From Pollenia angustigena (lineage: Eukaryota > Arthropoda > Insecta > Diptera > Polleniidae): a stretch of DNA of 64,000 nt. The stretch is from assembly GCA_930367215.1 (NCBI GenBank), contig OV884059.1:220850303-220914302 (forward strand), read 5' to 3'. The position numbers and the translations under genes are program-made. How positions within the stretch are numbered: position 1 is the first letter of the stretch; each line of letters starts with the position of its first letter. Positions 43,886 through 54,745 of the stretch are shown here, one piece after another. The notes beneath the pieces are model-generated. The model was not told where the DNA came from and made no database searches. It saw only the letters and a list, made by a program, of their open reading frames with translations.

Positions 43886-44423
43886 CTCATATAATCTATA
43901 TGGGCAGTTCCACCGAAAAGTTACTTTTTGTGACGTAACGCCAGAAGTTATTTTAATTGTTTCTCAAACAATTTTATATGTATAGTTTACTTTTTAATAT
44001 TTTGGTTTAAAGCGCAACAAGCTCTACATTTTGTAAGAAAAGGGATAACATTTGAAAAACATGGTTCTAAAATACAAGATTTTTTGCATTCTGACGTTAC
44101 ATATGTACCTCTAAACGAACAAAAATTTTTAAATTTGGTAGCTTGAAAAATAAATCTTTATAAGTCCAAATCTTATTAAAAAAGGTTTTATACAAAACGT
44201 CTTGCTCAATTCGCAGTCTTATTCAGTTTTGTAATGCATAATTTTGTTATTTTGTCTATCCAGAGCTTTTCGAAGCCCACGGATGGGCTAGAGAGCAGAA
44301 AATGGGCATGCATAGTAAAACACCTAGGCCAAATCCTAAGGTAGCCGGATTTTTAGCCTGTGAGTGGAGAATTAAGTGGAAATGGGATCGTGCCAAAATT
44401 ATTATTTTTTCATTTTATCTTAT

Positions 44424-45316
44424 ATCGGTTGATTTTTTAGATATTATCTTTTTGGCAACACTGGTTTAGACAGCTGACGCACGTTTCGTGTTTTGTTTCA
44501 CTGTCAAACATCTTCAGTTTGGTTTATAATTTAACCATGAATCGTCTTACAAACGAACAACGCTTGCAAATTATTGAATTTTATTATCAAAATGCGTGCT
44601 CTGTTAAGAAAGTTAATCGCGCGCTTCGTGTTCAGCGACGAAGCTCATTTTTGGCTCAATGCGTACGTTAATAAGCAGAATTGTCGATTTTGGAGTGAAG
44701 ATCAGCCAGAAGCATTGCAAGAGCAACCAATGGATCCAGAAAAAGTCACAGTTTGGTGCGGTTTATGGGCTGATGGCATCATTGGACCGTACTTTTTCAA
44801 AGATGATGCGAATCGTAACGTAACTGTGAATGGTGAGCGCTACCGTGAGATGATATCCAACCTTTTTTTGCCCAAAATGCAAGAGCTTGACTTGCATGAC
44901 ATGTGGTTTCAACAAGACGGTGCCACATGCCGCACAGCACGCTTAACAATGGACTTATTGAGAGGCGAGTTCGGTGAACATTTTATTTCACGTTCGGGAC
45001 CGGTCAATTGGCCGCCTAGATCGTGCGATTTAACGCCTTAAGACTATTTTTTGTGGGGCTATGTTACGCATTGGAACACAACATTGAAGCATTTATTTAT
45101 GAGATACCGGCCGAAATGTTGGAAAGAGTATGCCAAAATTGGACTAAGCGGATGGACCATTTGAGGCGCAGTCACGGTCAACATTTGCATGAAATAATCT
45201 TCAAACATTAAATTATATGGATAGTACTATCGATTCAAATAAAGATTTCATGAATTTTTCTGAATTTTATGTGTTTTTTTTTTAAACTTTCCTATAGCTC
45301 TTAAAAAATCGCCCAT
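44424..45316 (+). mobile_element. DUF4817/DDE_3 deletion derivative, copy 2
   Basis: Ends TCGGTTGATTTTTTAGATAT and TAGCTCTTAAAAAATCGCCC form imperfect inverted repeats by TA/TTA. The ATG-initiated N-terminus (44537, MNRLTNEQRLQIIEFYYQNA) runs into the same deletion junction as copy 1. A one-base shift then places the catalytic region in another frame: FSDEAHFWLN, KVTVWCGLWADGIIGPYFF, MWFQQDGATCRTA and NWPPRSCDLTP, stop at 45039. C-terminal blocks continue to 45211 (ERVCQNWTKRMDHLRRSHGQ, HLHEIIFKH). All three catalytic acidic positions look present. Confidence 0.85.
44574..45211 (+). pseudogene. DDE_3 transposase catalytic domain
   Basis: From FSDEAHFW (first Asp, about 44630) through QQDGATCRTA (second Asp, about 44915) to RSCDLTP (third acidic residue, about 45030). 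A stop follows at once (TAA 45039-45041) where DYFLWGYV would continue. The last segment, with QNWTKRMDHLRRS, is in a different frame. Related copies: 27030-27667, 24850-25300, 1250-2601. Confidence 0.8.
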
Positions 45317-45582
45317 TATTAAAGCCCCCTAATAATATAGGAAGCTGAATGAAGCCTAGCCTGAAGTAGTTGGATCTAATATTTTTGGACTAGGGCGGAA
45401 AATTGAGAGGAAAACTCTGTAGTTTTACATTTTAGCTAGTTTTGAATTGCCAAGCATATGTTACCGACGTTGGGGCTTACCTTAAAGTAGTATGTATTTA
45501 TATCTGCCTAGCAGGGACAGGCTTAACAGCTTGTATCAAAATATGATCTCTAGCAAAAAACACAACAAAACCCCATTATTAC
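45317..45582. other. No gene seen
   Basis: No element could be bounded here. Confidence 0.4.
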
Positions 45583-46005
45583 CCTGCAAATAATAGGACC
45601 AGTCTAAACACGCGTGTAAAGAGTAGTCCACAAGGGACCAGGACTAGCCCAATAGTAACCCAAACGTATGGAAAAACATGGTCTATTTTACACTACGATG
45701 TCCTAGGGAAGGACCATATAACCCACCTTTGGACTACTACGGAGTAGTTTTAAAACTACTCCATGGTATATAACCCACCTTTGGACCAGTAAGGAGTAGT
45801 TTTAAAACTACTCCATGGTATACTCAAGAGGATTAGTTTTGAAGTCGTTTAAAAACGAAAGCATGTCGTTAAAAAACGAAGACATGTCGTCTCACTACAA
45901 ACACTTTTTAACAATAATATGGTCCATGCTTGAATTACATCGGATCAGTCAATGGAGTAGTCCATTTTATCAAAATGGATCAGGTGGTCCAATTTTATTT
46001 GCAGG
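45583..46005. mobile_element. TIR element with duplicated GGAGTAG palindromes
   Basis: CCTGCAAATAATAGGACC and the reverse complement of GGTCCAATTTTATTTGCAGG form the ends. Inside, a 52-bp unit with ACCCACCTTTGGAC is duplicated, each copy carrying the perfect 22-bp palindrome GGAGTAGTTTTAAAACTACT plus CC (45741-45762 and 45793-45814). Many GGACTA/TAGTCC motifs. Noncoding. Confidence 0.65.
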
Positions 46006-46016
46006 ATACTGACATT

Positions 46017-46256
46017 TGTATAAAAAAGATGAATTGGTTTGGTGATACGTACAGGAAAAGCCACAATGACGTTACAAGGAAGGCCTTTGACTACCATCCC
46101 CAGGGCAGTCGACGTAGAGGAAGACCAGAAAACACATGGCGGCGTCAATTAGATAACGAGCCTAGCACACTCAGAAAAACATGGAGTGAATCAAAAAGAT
46201 ACCCTGAATACAGAATTCAATGGAAATCATTTGTACTGTCCCTTTGTTCCGACTAG
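46017..46256 (+). pseudogene. LINE C-terminal tail fragment
   Basis: The frame reads RKSHNDVTRKAFDYHPQGSR, RRGRPENTWRRQL and LSLCSD before a TAG. It matches the ARQALTW-P-Q-SRR-G-P--TWRR block at the end of the LINE at 60183-61247 and of many endonuclease-RT LINEs. Together with 43803-43885 and 44270-44330 it suggests one decayed LINE broken by the DUF4817 element (44424-45316) and a TIR element. Confidence 0.72.
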
Positions 46257-46313
46257 GAATAACAGGATTATTCATTTATATAAATATTTATGACAACAAT
46301 TAGTGTTGTGGTT

Positions 46314-46618
46314 ATTTAGTTGAACTGTTTATGGGTTTTAATCCAAATTTTGATATTTTAATTAGGCTAAAGCTCATCAAATTTAATTTTCATTAAATTA
46401 TTTTTATGAAGAAATGAATTTTACAACATGAAATTAATTAAAATTTATTGATAATTTTTAATTCTTAACTGCCGCGGGAATCGAATCCAAGCTTTCACTG
46501 ACAGGTTGCCCTCGCATGTTTCAATTGCAACCAGTCAAGCTCTTCAGAGGGCTTTGCCGTTTAACACTCACAGCCATTGACGACTGCTGGCAGTCAATAG
46601 TCAAACATCAATCATTAA
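46314..46618 (-). mobile_element. tRNA-derived SINE (S3)
   Basis: The reverse complement starts GATTGATGTTTGACTATTGA, carries a B box (GGATTCGATTCCCGCGGC), then the family tail ATTAATTTCATGTTGTAAAA, AAATTTGATGA and AACAGTTCAACTAAATAACC. Full-length in comparison with S2 but with a different head sequence. Confidence 0.75.
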
Positions 46619-46799
46619 ACCAAATTGTAATTAACCTTTGGTAGATCGAAATTTGATTATCTATTTAAATTGATTTTCATGTTCTCCTTACTTTTGTTTT
46701 TTCGTAATTTTTGTCAAGAATTCTTCTTGAAGTCCAAAGTAAATTTTTCTGTTTTTTAATTTTTTTGTCTTTCTTTTTCTTGTTGACTGGTAGGAGAAA

Positions 46800-46905
46800 T
46801 GTTAACATAGAGCTCGTGTTACCTGTCTCTGAAAGCCTGGGTTCGATTCCCGCGGCAATCAATAATGAAAAATTATCCATAAATTTTTATTAATTTCATG
46901 TTGTC
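46800..46905 (+). mobile_element. SINE fragment (S4)
   Basis: ACCTGTCTCTGAAAGCCTGG followed by the B box GGTTCGATTCCCGCGGC, then AATGAAAAATTATCCATAAA and TTAATTTCATGTTGTCAA; truncated at both ends. Confidence 0.65.
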
Positions 46906-47224
46906 AATTTACGAATGAACGCGAATAAGGCACAAAGTATATCCCAAGTAAGAATAATATTCGAAAAGAATAAAGTCAAGAAATGAAAAAAAATGTTTTG
47001 ACTTAAAAAAAGAAACTATGGTATAATAGAACCAATTCGTTTGTTTAAATAGTTTTCTTGAAAAATACGTAATTTTGTCTGTTTAGTCAATGTTAATGCT
47101 TACTTTTTAAAAGTTCATATTAATTTAGTTTCCTCAATCTTTGTTCAGTCTTTTTGGTGCATTAAAAATTGTCCTATTTTGCAGTCGGGTTTTTTGATTT
47201 TTTTAAATTAAATATATCTCTGAA

Positions 47225-47450
47225 CAGATAGTGTGGTTTCCTATCGAAACGTGTCAGGGCCACCTGTCCTTGAAAACCTGAGTTCGATTCCCAGGTCAGT
47301 CAAGAATGAAAAAATTATTAATACATTTTAATCAATTTCATGTTGTAAAATTCCTTTCTTCATAAAAATAATTTAATAAAAATTAAATTTGATGAACTTT
47401 AGCCGGATTAAAAATATTAAAAACCATGAACAGTTCAATAAAATAACCAC
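47225..47450 (+). mobile_element. tRNA-derived SINE (S5)
   Basis: Head GATAGTGTGGTTTCC..., B box GAGTTCGATTCCCAGGTC at about 47280, tail TTTCATGTTGTAAAATTCCT, AAATTTGATGAACTTTAGCC and AACAGTTCAATAAAATAACC. An R4 copy follows directly. Confidence 0.72.
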
Positions 47451-47469
47451 ATACATACTAATTATTTAA

Positions 47470-47645
47470 TTAAATATTTTATTTTTATTTAAAAAGATTT
47501 TGTTATTAATGCTTAATTCCCAATTTTTATTCTTGATGTGATATTTATTATGCCTTTGCGCATTTCACTGGTTGCTTAGGCCAGATCGTCAGGAAACTTC
47601 ATGCAACGATTTTAGAAAAACTAAAGATATTTAACAAACAAAACA
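47470..47645 (+). repeat. Dispersed repeat R4
   Basis: Contains GCGCATTTCACTGGTTGCTT, AGGCCAGATCGTCAGGAAAC and AAAACTAAAGATATTTAAC, as at 23275-23440 (inverted) and 54430-54590. Confidence 0.6.
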
Positions 47646-48696
47646 GCAAAACAGCAACAACAACAATAAACAGTGGTTGGAATTCTTCCAACATTAATTG
47701 TAGTTGTAAGTAGGTTAAGAAAAAACAACTTGCAAAAGCATGTTGCCAGTTAAGTTTTTTAAGCCGTGCACTTGCCAGTTTATTATCAAAGTAATTTTTG
47801 GGAATACAAATCCTATGCTTATCCCTTCAACAATAAATTTCAGTGTTTTCATCAAGACTAACAAAACCTCTTAAGTTAAAATTTTGTATTCCCAAAAATT
47901 ACTTTGATATTTTATTTTTATATAAAATTTTAATTTAAATAATTTTTATTATAACTTCAAGTGACGTAATTTTTTGGGCCATGCTATTGAACGAAAAATA
48001 TATATTTTTGTTTATTTATTTAATGTCTATAGTTATGGCATTTTTACTTTACGCTTGAATTGTCTGCCTTTGTAGGTTATATGTTTTTATACTACATTAA
48101 ACTTACAGAATATACGAGCACCTTCTTTATCGTAGTATTAGTGTTGTTTGTATAGCTGACTAACTTTTAACACACACTCAACAGTCAACAGTGGGACAGA
48201 ATAAAAAAAAAAATATTGGAAATAAATATGGCAATTATAAACATAATTGGGTTATTCACAATACCCTTTGTACCTTTGTATCGATTGTTTGTTTTATTAA
48301 AGTTCAATAGTGTGTAATGTAGTTTTTAATACAACATACAACTGATGAAACGATACAAGGGGTCTTGTAAATTCCCCAAAAATTTAAAATTCGGAATAGC
48401 AACGTTAAAAAAATTTATGAATATTTGTTCATGGACAACAGAAGTCAGTAAATAAGCAAAAAAAAATGTAAATAATTTGAAACGTGGCCTCAGAGCGATA
48501 TGTTAAGATCCATCATCCAAACTAAAACTTTAAAACTTCTCTGCTATCTACACGCGGAGAAAAAATATGATTCTTTATGATCACAGGCAACTTGTATTTT
48601 ATGGTTGCATATAATTCTAAAATAAAACGATTAATTGAATAATAATTGTTGTAAGCGTAACCTTATTCAAATTTCATTCACCAATAATATATCTAC
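47646..48696. other. No gene; one short inverted repeat
   Basis: AAAGTAATTTTTGGGAATAC (from about 47788) recurs inverted at about 47887-47905 as GTATTCCCAAAAATTACTTT, probably the ends of a small MITE. The rest is unassigned. Confidence 0.4.
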
Positions 48697-48996
48697 AAGG
48701 TGACGCAAAAGTTGTCACACGACTTTTCCCTTGACTGCAATTTATTTAATAAATGAAAAACTTTAGTTTTACTTTTGGATTGTGTTAACTTGAGGTAAAA
48801 ATTTGTTTGCATTAAGTAGAAAAAAAATATGCCAGCCAGAGATGATGGTCATATAAGGCCAATTTATGAAATTTTCCATCACTATTGTCAGAAATTTCGG
48901 AAAAAGAATCCCGCATTCCTGACAGATACTTTTTTTGAGGACTTCAAGAGTCTGAAGCTGTGACCTTGAAGGTTCAAATAGACGTGAGATAACCAT
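48697..48996 (-). pseudogene. Possible mariner-like transposase C-terminal remnant
   Basis: The minus-strand frame includes SRLFEPSRSQLQTLEVLKKS, then ICQECGILFPKFLTIVMENF, resembling the end of mariner/DDE transposases (V.S.L.P.R...LE.LK..I..E....P......M..F). The sequence ACAAGGTGACGCAAAAGTTG at 48697 could be its terminal repeat. Weak evidence. Confidence 0.4.
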
Positions 48997-49226
48997 AACA
49001 AAACTGTATTACCATAACCACTGTATTACCAAAACGACATAAACATACCATACAAACCAATTCATTTTTGGTTTTTACGGTCATCGTTTCGGCTGTGGAA
49101 TTATGGTTATGTCACGTCTAATTTGAGCTTGAGGCTTGTTGACATAGATCCGTGACTTTAAATGGTGTATAGAACGGTAAAATCAGGGGAACTAGACTAG
49201 ACGGAACCAGACTAGACGATCCGGAT

Positions 49227-50138
49227 ACACTCAAAAGAAAAATCAGTCCAAACGTACTCAAATCAATCCGAAGCGGGATTGATACTACGGTGAGTACGGA
49301 TTTTCTTGAATCAAGTACAGAAAGATTGATTTAAGTACGGATTTTCAATCCCAAAATACTTAAATTATCCATATTCAATCCCGATTTGGTACTTAAAGTA
49401 ATCCGAAAATGAGATTGATTTAAGTAAAACTAAGATTGAATCAATCTCTAAATGCGCTTGATTCAAGTATTATAAAGTTGATTTTATCTCCAATTTGTGC
49501 TTGAAAAAAACCAAAAAAGAAATTAGAAAGAAAAAATTATTATGATTGATTTACTTGCCCGTTTAACACCTTAAAGAATGATAAAACACCAACATCATGC
49601 CCGATATGGTTTTTACTTTAAAAATCTTATGTACATATTTAACTAAATATATAAACTAAATGAGAAACAAGATTTCAAATCTACTTTTGAACCCTTCGTG
49701 GTACACATGAGTCTGGCCAGACCTTTGTTTAATGTGTATAGATAATCAAAACATGCGTAAGGCGGAGGGTTAAACATGAAAATAGTACATACATATATAT
49801 GTATATGTTTTTCTTGTTCTGTTGTTTTTGTTGTTTCTACACACAAAAAGCAAATCGTTTTGTTCGAACTTGAGTTGTGTTGTTGTAATTGTACAACAAA
49901 TTTTGAAAAACACACACGTACGCACGCATAAAAGAATGCAATGCGGAGAGATGAGACTAATAAGTTTTATGAGATTAAAACCCTCATTTTGTAATTTTAC
50001 TCTCGGAGTGGCACTATCAACGAAAAGTTTAATCTTTTTTGTACTTGATTTAAGCATTTTATACTTATTTCAAGAAATATCGGGATTGATTTTTTAAAGT
50101 AATCCCATTTAGGATTGATTTAAGTACGTTTTAGTGTT
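49227..50138. mobile_element. R3 element, uninterrupted copy
   Basis: It begins ACACTCAAAAGAAAAATC and CGTACTCAAATCAATCC, and ends with the reverse complement of AACACTAAAACGTACTTAAA then TCAATCC, giving imperfect inverted ends. TTGATTTAAGTA/TACTTAAATC motifs are frequent near both ends. The copy starting at 39851 shares the first 300 or so bases. The middle holds several open frames without family resemblance. Confidence 0.65.
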
Positions 50139-50610
50139 ATTCGTACTTGAATTTTTAAGTACAATTGTGTTCTGTAATTTCGAACAAGAGCTGACATTTA
50201 CCGCCATTTGCAAAAATTAAAGCATCTTCCGAAAGGGTGTTGACTTTTGCCAAACCTTGCATATGATGTTCTTCTTATATATATTTTAGTTATCTATATA
50301 CACGCAAAAAAAAAAACATGCTTGAACTGTGTGAAAAAAAATTAGAAATTGTGGTCCCCGCAATAGCTACCAACAAACAAACTATTATTGTTTTTATCAT
50401 GACTTTTGTCACAACGAAAAAAACTTGGCTCCTATTTTAAGCCTAGTAATCTATTCGAACTTGCGAAAAATGTTGAGCAACATAGATTATTTCACACAAA
50501 CATTTTGTCATGTATCAATATTGTCTATATTGCGGTTTTTCAAAACTTAACGTTTTTATTAGTTACAAGTATACAACATTATTTTGCGGAGGTAAACAAA
50601 AACCATAGTT
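50139..50610. other. No gene seen
   Basis: No element or gene recognised. Confidence 0.4.
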
Positions 50611-51164
50611 GGGGTTAGTGCACTAAAAAAAAACTGCAAAAAATTAGTTTTTACAATTTTTTACCAGCTTTAGTGATGATTGGTATTTTATTCACTAGCA
50701 CTAAAAAAATTTATTGGTATTGCAAATTTTTTCTCTATCACTAACTGTGATTGAATGCATAAAATCTGCACTCAATTCAAATATGTATTTCAAATTTTGA
50801 ACTTTCAATCAAAAAGCTGTACAAAAACATAATATCACTAAAATTTAAAAAGAATCTAATTTGGTTTTGGTTTTCTGATGATATGCATAAGTAAAGGAAA
50901 TTAAAGTAAATGAAATTCTGTCGATAACCGAATAATTTTTGGATTTAATCATGAAAACACAAGATTTCTATCTTTGATTATGTGCAAAATTTTTAGTAAA
51001 ATAAGTGAAGAAAAAAAAAATTGCAATATACTGATTATTGCTTTTTTGTATAATCAAACTATTAACATTACGATCACTCGTTTATAGTGAGATTGCTAAT
51101 TTTCAATTCATCACTTAACATTAACAAAATTATTGCAATCATTTTGAAATAGTGCACAACCCCC
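50611..51164. mobile_element. MITE with GGGGTTRTGCACTA ends
   Basis: Left GGGGTTAGTGCACTA and right (reverse complement GGGGGTTGTGCACTA) form the ends. ACAAAAACCAT lies just outside on both sides (50596 and 51172). Internal CACTAGCACTAAAAAA motifs. Noncoding, 554 bp. Confidence 0.6.
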
Positions 51165-51262
51165 ATCTATGACAAAAACCATGTGTTTTGATAATTGCAA
51201 TTAAAAAAAGTAAAACAATTTTATTTAAATTATTTTCCAAAGTAAAAAACAAAAAAATTTAA

Positions 51263-52116
51263 CATATCGATATCTTCCCGCAAGAATGTATTAAGCGACA
51301 CTTTTTTCGAAAATGACTTTTTGATGTGGAACTATACTAGAAGTTAAGCGCCACATTTTGGCTTGGGTTTCGCTGCCCTATCATGGATAAAAAGGAAACT
51401 AGAGAGCAAATAAAATTGTATCAACCGTCAAGTTTTCTCATTGGAATAAAGTTGCTCCCTGAAATTTGTATTATCCGCCCAAGAGATTATGCTAAGCCAC
51501 ATTTTTAAAAATGTAATTGTCGTAAGCAACAAAAGGTCCACACAAAAATTTTGTTAGATGTCGTTTATTTTAACCGAAATTTTCGCTTAGCACACTCATC
51601 CAGCGAAAACTTGATCCATTTTTGTCGCTTATAACACTTTAGATTATGATTGTCCTTGAGTTTAAAAAAATTTTCTATTCTTCAAAACTGCCAGTATCAG
51701 GCCCGAAACGAAAGGATTTAGAGAGTCTGCTCAAAAGAAAGTTTATTCCTTAACGATACTTTTATATAGATTTTGATTTATTGTATTGTTTAATAGAAAA
51801 AAAAATGAATTAAACGACAAAATTTATTTCAAACCTTTATTTTTTGTGTCCATGTCAATGTTTTAAGCGCCATTTACCATTGTATCAAGCGCCAATGTCT
51901 TGACCACGAAAATGTACTAAGCGACAAAAACTTTTTAACTGACTAAAATTTTGGTTTTGCAATGATGTCAAGTTTTGTATTCTGAAAATCTCTTTCCAAA
52001 TATGTTCCTTTCAATAAAATATACAAATAAATAACTAAATGATACGTTTTATTCGTTTCCTGCACAATTTTAGAAATGTCGCTTAATACATTCTTGCGGG
52101 AAGGTATCGATATGCA
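51263..52116. mobile_element. TIR element with TTAAGCGMCA subterminal repeats
   Basis: About 40 bases at each end are inverted repeats (CATATCGATATCTTCCCGCA, then AGAATGTATTAAGCGACA). TTAAGCGACA, TTAAGCGCCA or ATCAAGCGCCA recur at 51290, 51346, 51486 and in a cluster from 51858 to 51930, in both orientations. No transposase found. Superfamily not assigned. Confidence 0.72.
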
Positions 52117-53226
52117 AAATAAAAAATTACAAAAAATGATTTGCTGTTGCTTAAAATTCCGTGCGAAATAATATGAGTTGCACTTGTTTCGCACGGAAAA
52201 TAAAAATTGTGCTAGAAACATTTCGCATGTTTTTCGTAATATACATAAATAGAGTACAACTCTATCAACATTTTTTCGTTTGTATTTCAAAGAAATTTTT
52301 TATATTGATTTTTAAAACATTTCACACGATATACTGAACAGAAAACCATGGTCCTGATTCTGGCAATCGTGATTGCTTTCGAATCGAGAAAGTACTCGAT
52401 CACGACTGCCAGAATAAGGCCCCAGGCTTTAGAACAAAATGTTTGCCTCCCTAGAAACTTCAATATGGTTAAATTCAACAATAAAATGTTTTAATAAAAT
52501 TAAGCTACAACCATACACTTAATTTATGGTTATGGTTACTTTAACCATATTATTTTCACCGGCAATCATGTTATGGTTAAATCAGCCCTCCATCCAAAAG
52601 CATATTACTATTATATTATATTATAATTTTGACCATAATTTAGTGGCTTTTGGCCAAATTACAGATAATTTTTACCATATTATGGTACCTTTTTTTCTTC
52701 CAAATCTTACTTAATTTGGACCCAATTATGCTTACTGGTCACGCTTAACAATTATATGGTTTTCTATAAACATTAAGACTGTAAAAATCTTTACACAGTA
52801 TGTTGATCTTAGAACATTGTATCCTCCAATAATATTTTTTTCTGCATGTAGAAACTAGAAAGAAAGTTTTTTTCTTTATCGCTTTAACTTTATATCTGCC
52901 GCACTACTGTACACTTCCGCACACACAATTTCACATACTCACCTGTATGTGTGTTTGTAAGCAAGTGTGTATATTGTGCAGGTGTAATAATTTCTACATC
53001 AAATTTTTTGGTTAAAAAAAAACTTGTCAAAAGTTGTTGTATCAAGTGGATGAGGTATCAAAGATTGTTTTCGTTTTCTTAAGCAGGCAGATATTTTTCT
53101 ATTTTATTTTTCTTTCCCAATCTTGGGTATGAAATAATTTTGTAAAAGTACTTGTAACAAAATGAAATTTTAATGGATTTTAAGGAAATGTAAACTGGTT
53201 ATAAATAAATGAATAAATCTTACAAA
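52117..53226. other. No gene; AACCATATTA-type repeats
   Basis: At 52345-52420 an inverted repeat TCGTGATTGCTTTCGA/TCGAGAAAGTACTCGATCAC-like lies between GGCAATCGTGATTG and CGACTGCC. From 52500 to 52760 the motif ACCATA(A/T) and its complement recur, as they do at 54290-54420. No element boundaries were fixed. Confidence 0.35.
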
Positions 53227-53645
53227 CAGTGTTCGAAACTAAACAGTACATTATTTAACGTGTGTTAAAAAACAGAACAATTGTAGTGATACTGTAGACA
53301 AACCTTATATTTTAATGTTCTATAATGTTTTTTTCCTGTGCGTGTTTTGTTTTTGTAAAAAATGTTTGGTTTTTTTTTATCAGCCAAAAGCGACGAACAT
53401 TAACGATCCGAACCGAACACATTGAAGTTTGTGGATTTAAAAAAAAACCGAACGGAATTAAATGTTCACATCTTTTGTTGAGTTTGATAAAAACAGTATT
53501 AATTTTGTGTTCGAAAGATGACTAACAGGGAAACGTTATTTTTTTTAATGATTTTCTACACAAACACTATTAGCGTTTGTGTTTTCCACAAATCTACCGA
53601 ACCGAACATTAAGAAACGATATTTAGTGTTTATTTTCGAACACTG
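53227..53645. mobile_element. hAT MITE, CAGTGTTCGAAACTAAACA ends (copy B)
   Basis: The ends are CAGTGTTCGAAACTAAACA and TGTTTATTTTCGAACACTG. Flanks CTTACAAA (53219-53226) and CTTTCAAA (53646-53653) match at 7 of 8 positions, supporting hAT. It shares AACAGAACAATTGTAGTGAT and ACTGTAGACAAAC with copy A, and CGAACCGAAC-type motifs. It is 166 bp shorter than copy A. Confidence 0.82.
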
Positions 53646-54429
53646 CTTTCAAATGAATTTTTAAACAATTTTTTTCAATACAAACTAGTTTTTTATAAAA
53701 TAACGAAATCAATTTCATATCCAAAAATTTTCCCCCGTATTCATAAACAATGATTAAATTTAACAAACGTTTATTAAGGACAAATTTCTTAGTAAATTTG
53801 TTCTTTAAACTTTTATTAAATTTAAAAATGTTTATTGAAAAAAGCTAAATTAATGGAAAAAAATGGTGATAGATTTAAAGATGTTGGGTGTTGATAATTC
53901 TTTATAACCGGATAAAATTTTTTCTCTGTTCTTCATCTTTTTTTCTTTGGTCACATTTATTGTCAGTGTGATTAAATTGACAAGTTATTTACTTATATCT
54001 ATCTGTAGTTTGATTCAACTGTCATTGGCCTATTGATTATACACAATTTTTTTTTAAAGTATCTTCTTCTGACATGATACTCAACTGTTTGTAATAGTTT
54101 ACAAAGTAGAGAAAGCAAAACAAATCTTCAATGAATAAATCAATACGACAAATATCAAGAATTTATTTGAATGCAAATAGAATTCAATAACAAATATTAA
54201 AATAAAATAATATTATTTAATCTTAATATTCAAAAACTACATTTCGAAAAAATACGGATAAATAAAACAATTTAAAAGCAAAATATGTTCAGGGTAATCA
54301 TGTTATTGCTGCCACAACCATATTACGATTTAAGTTTGTTTAATTGCTTGCTGCATGCTTACTATAAGAATTTGCCTGGTTGTTTTTACAATCATAAGAT
54401 GATTACCAAAGTTTTTCTTGGGATTCAAA

Positions 54430-54590
54430 AAATTAATTTAATGTGCTAAATTCCCATTTCATACTATTGATAAACTGAAATTTATTTTTGATGGGATAAG
54501 CTTTTCCTGTGCGCATTTCACTGGTTGCTTAGGCCAGATCGTCAGGAAACTTCATCCCAAGATTTTAGAAAAACTAAAGATATAATACAT
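54430..54590 (+). repeat. Dispersed repeat R4
   Basis: Carries GTGCGCATTTCACTGGTTGC, GGCCAGATCGTCAGGAAACT and GATTTTAGAAAAACTAAAG. The 53646-54429 stretch before it holds no recognised feature apart from a MITE end-like CCCCGTATTCATAAA near 53737. Confidence 0.6.
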
Positions 54591-54745
54591 ATCTATAGAT
54601 ATAGATGGTTGTCTTAAAATCAGCATGTAATTACGTGGACAAGCGTAAATTTCACTCTGTCCTGCCAATCTTTTCGGGCATAGTGTTCATGTCGCACTCG
54701 GCAACAACAGCAATATTATGTGTAGCGTTGTTGCAAACCAGTCAT

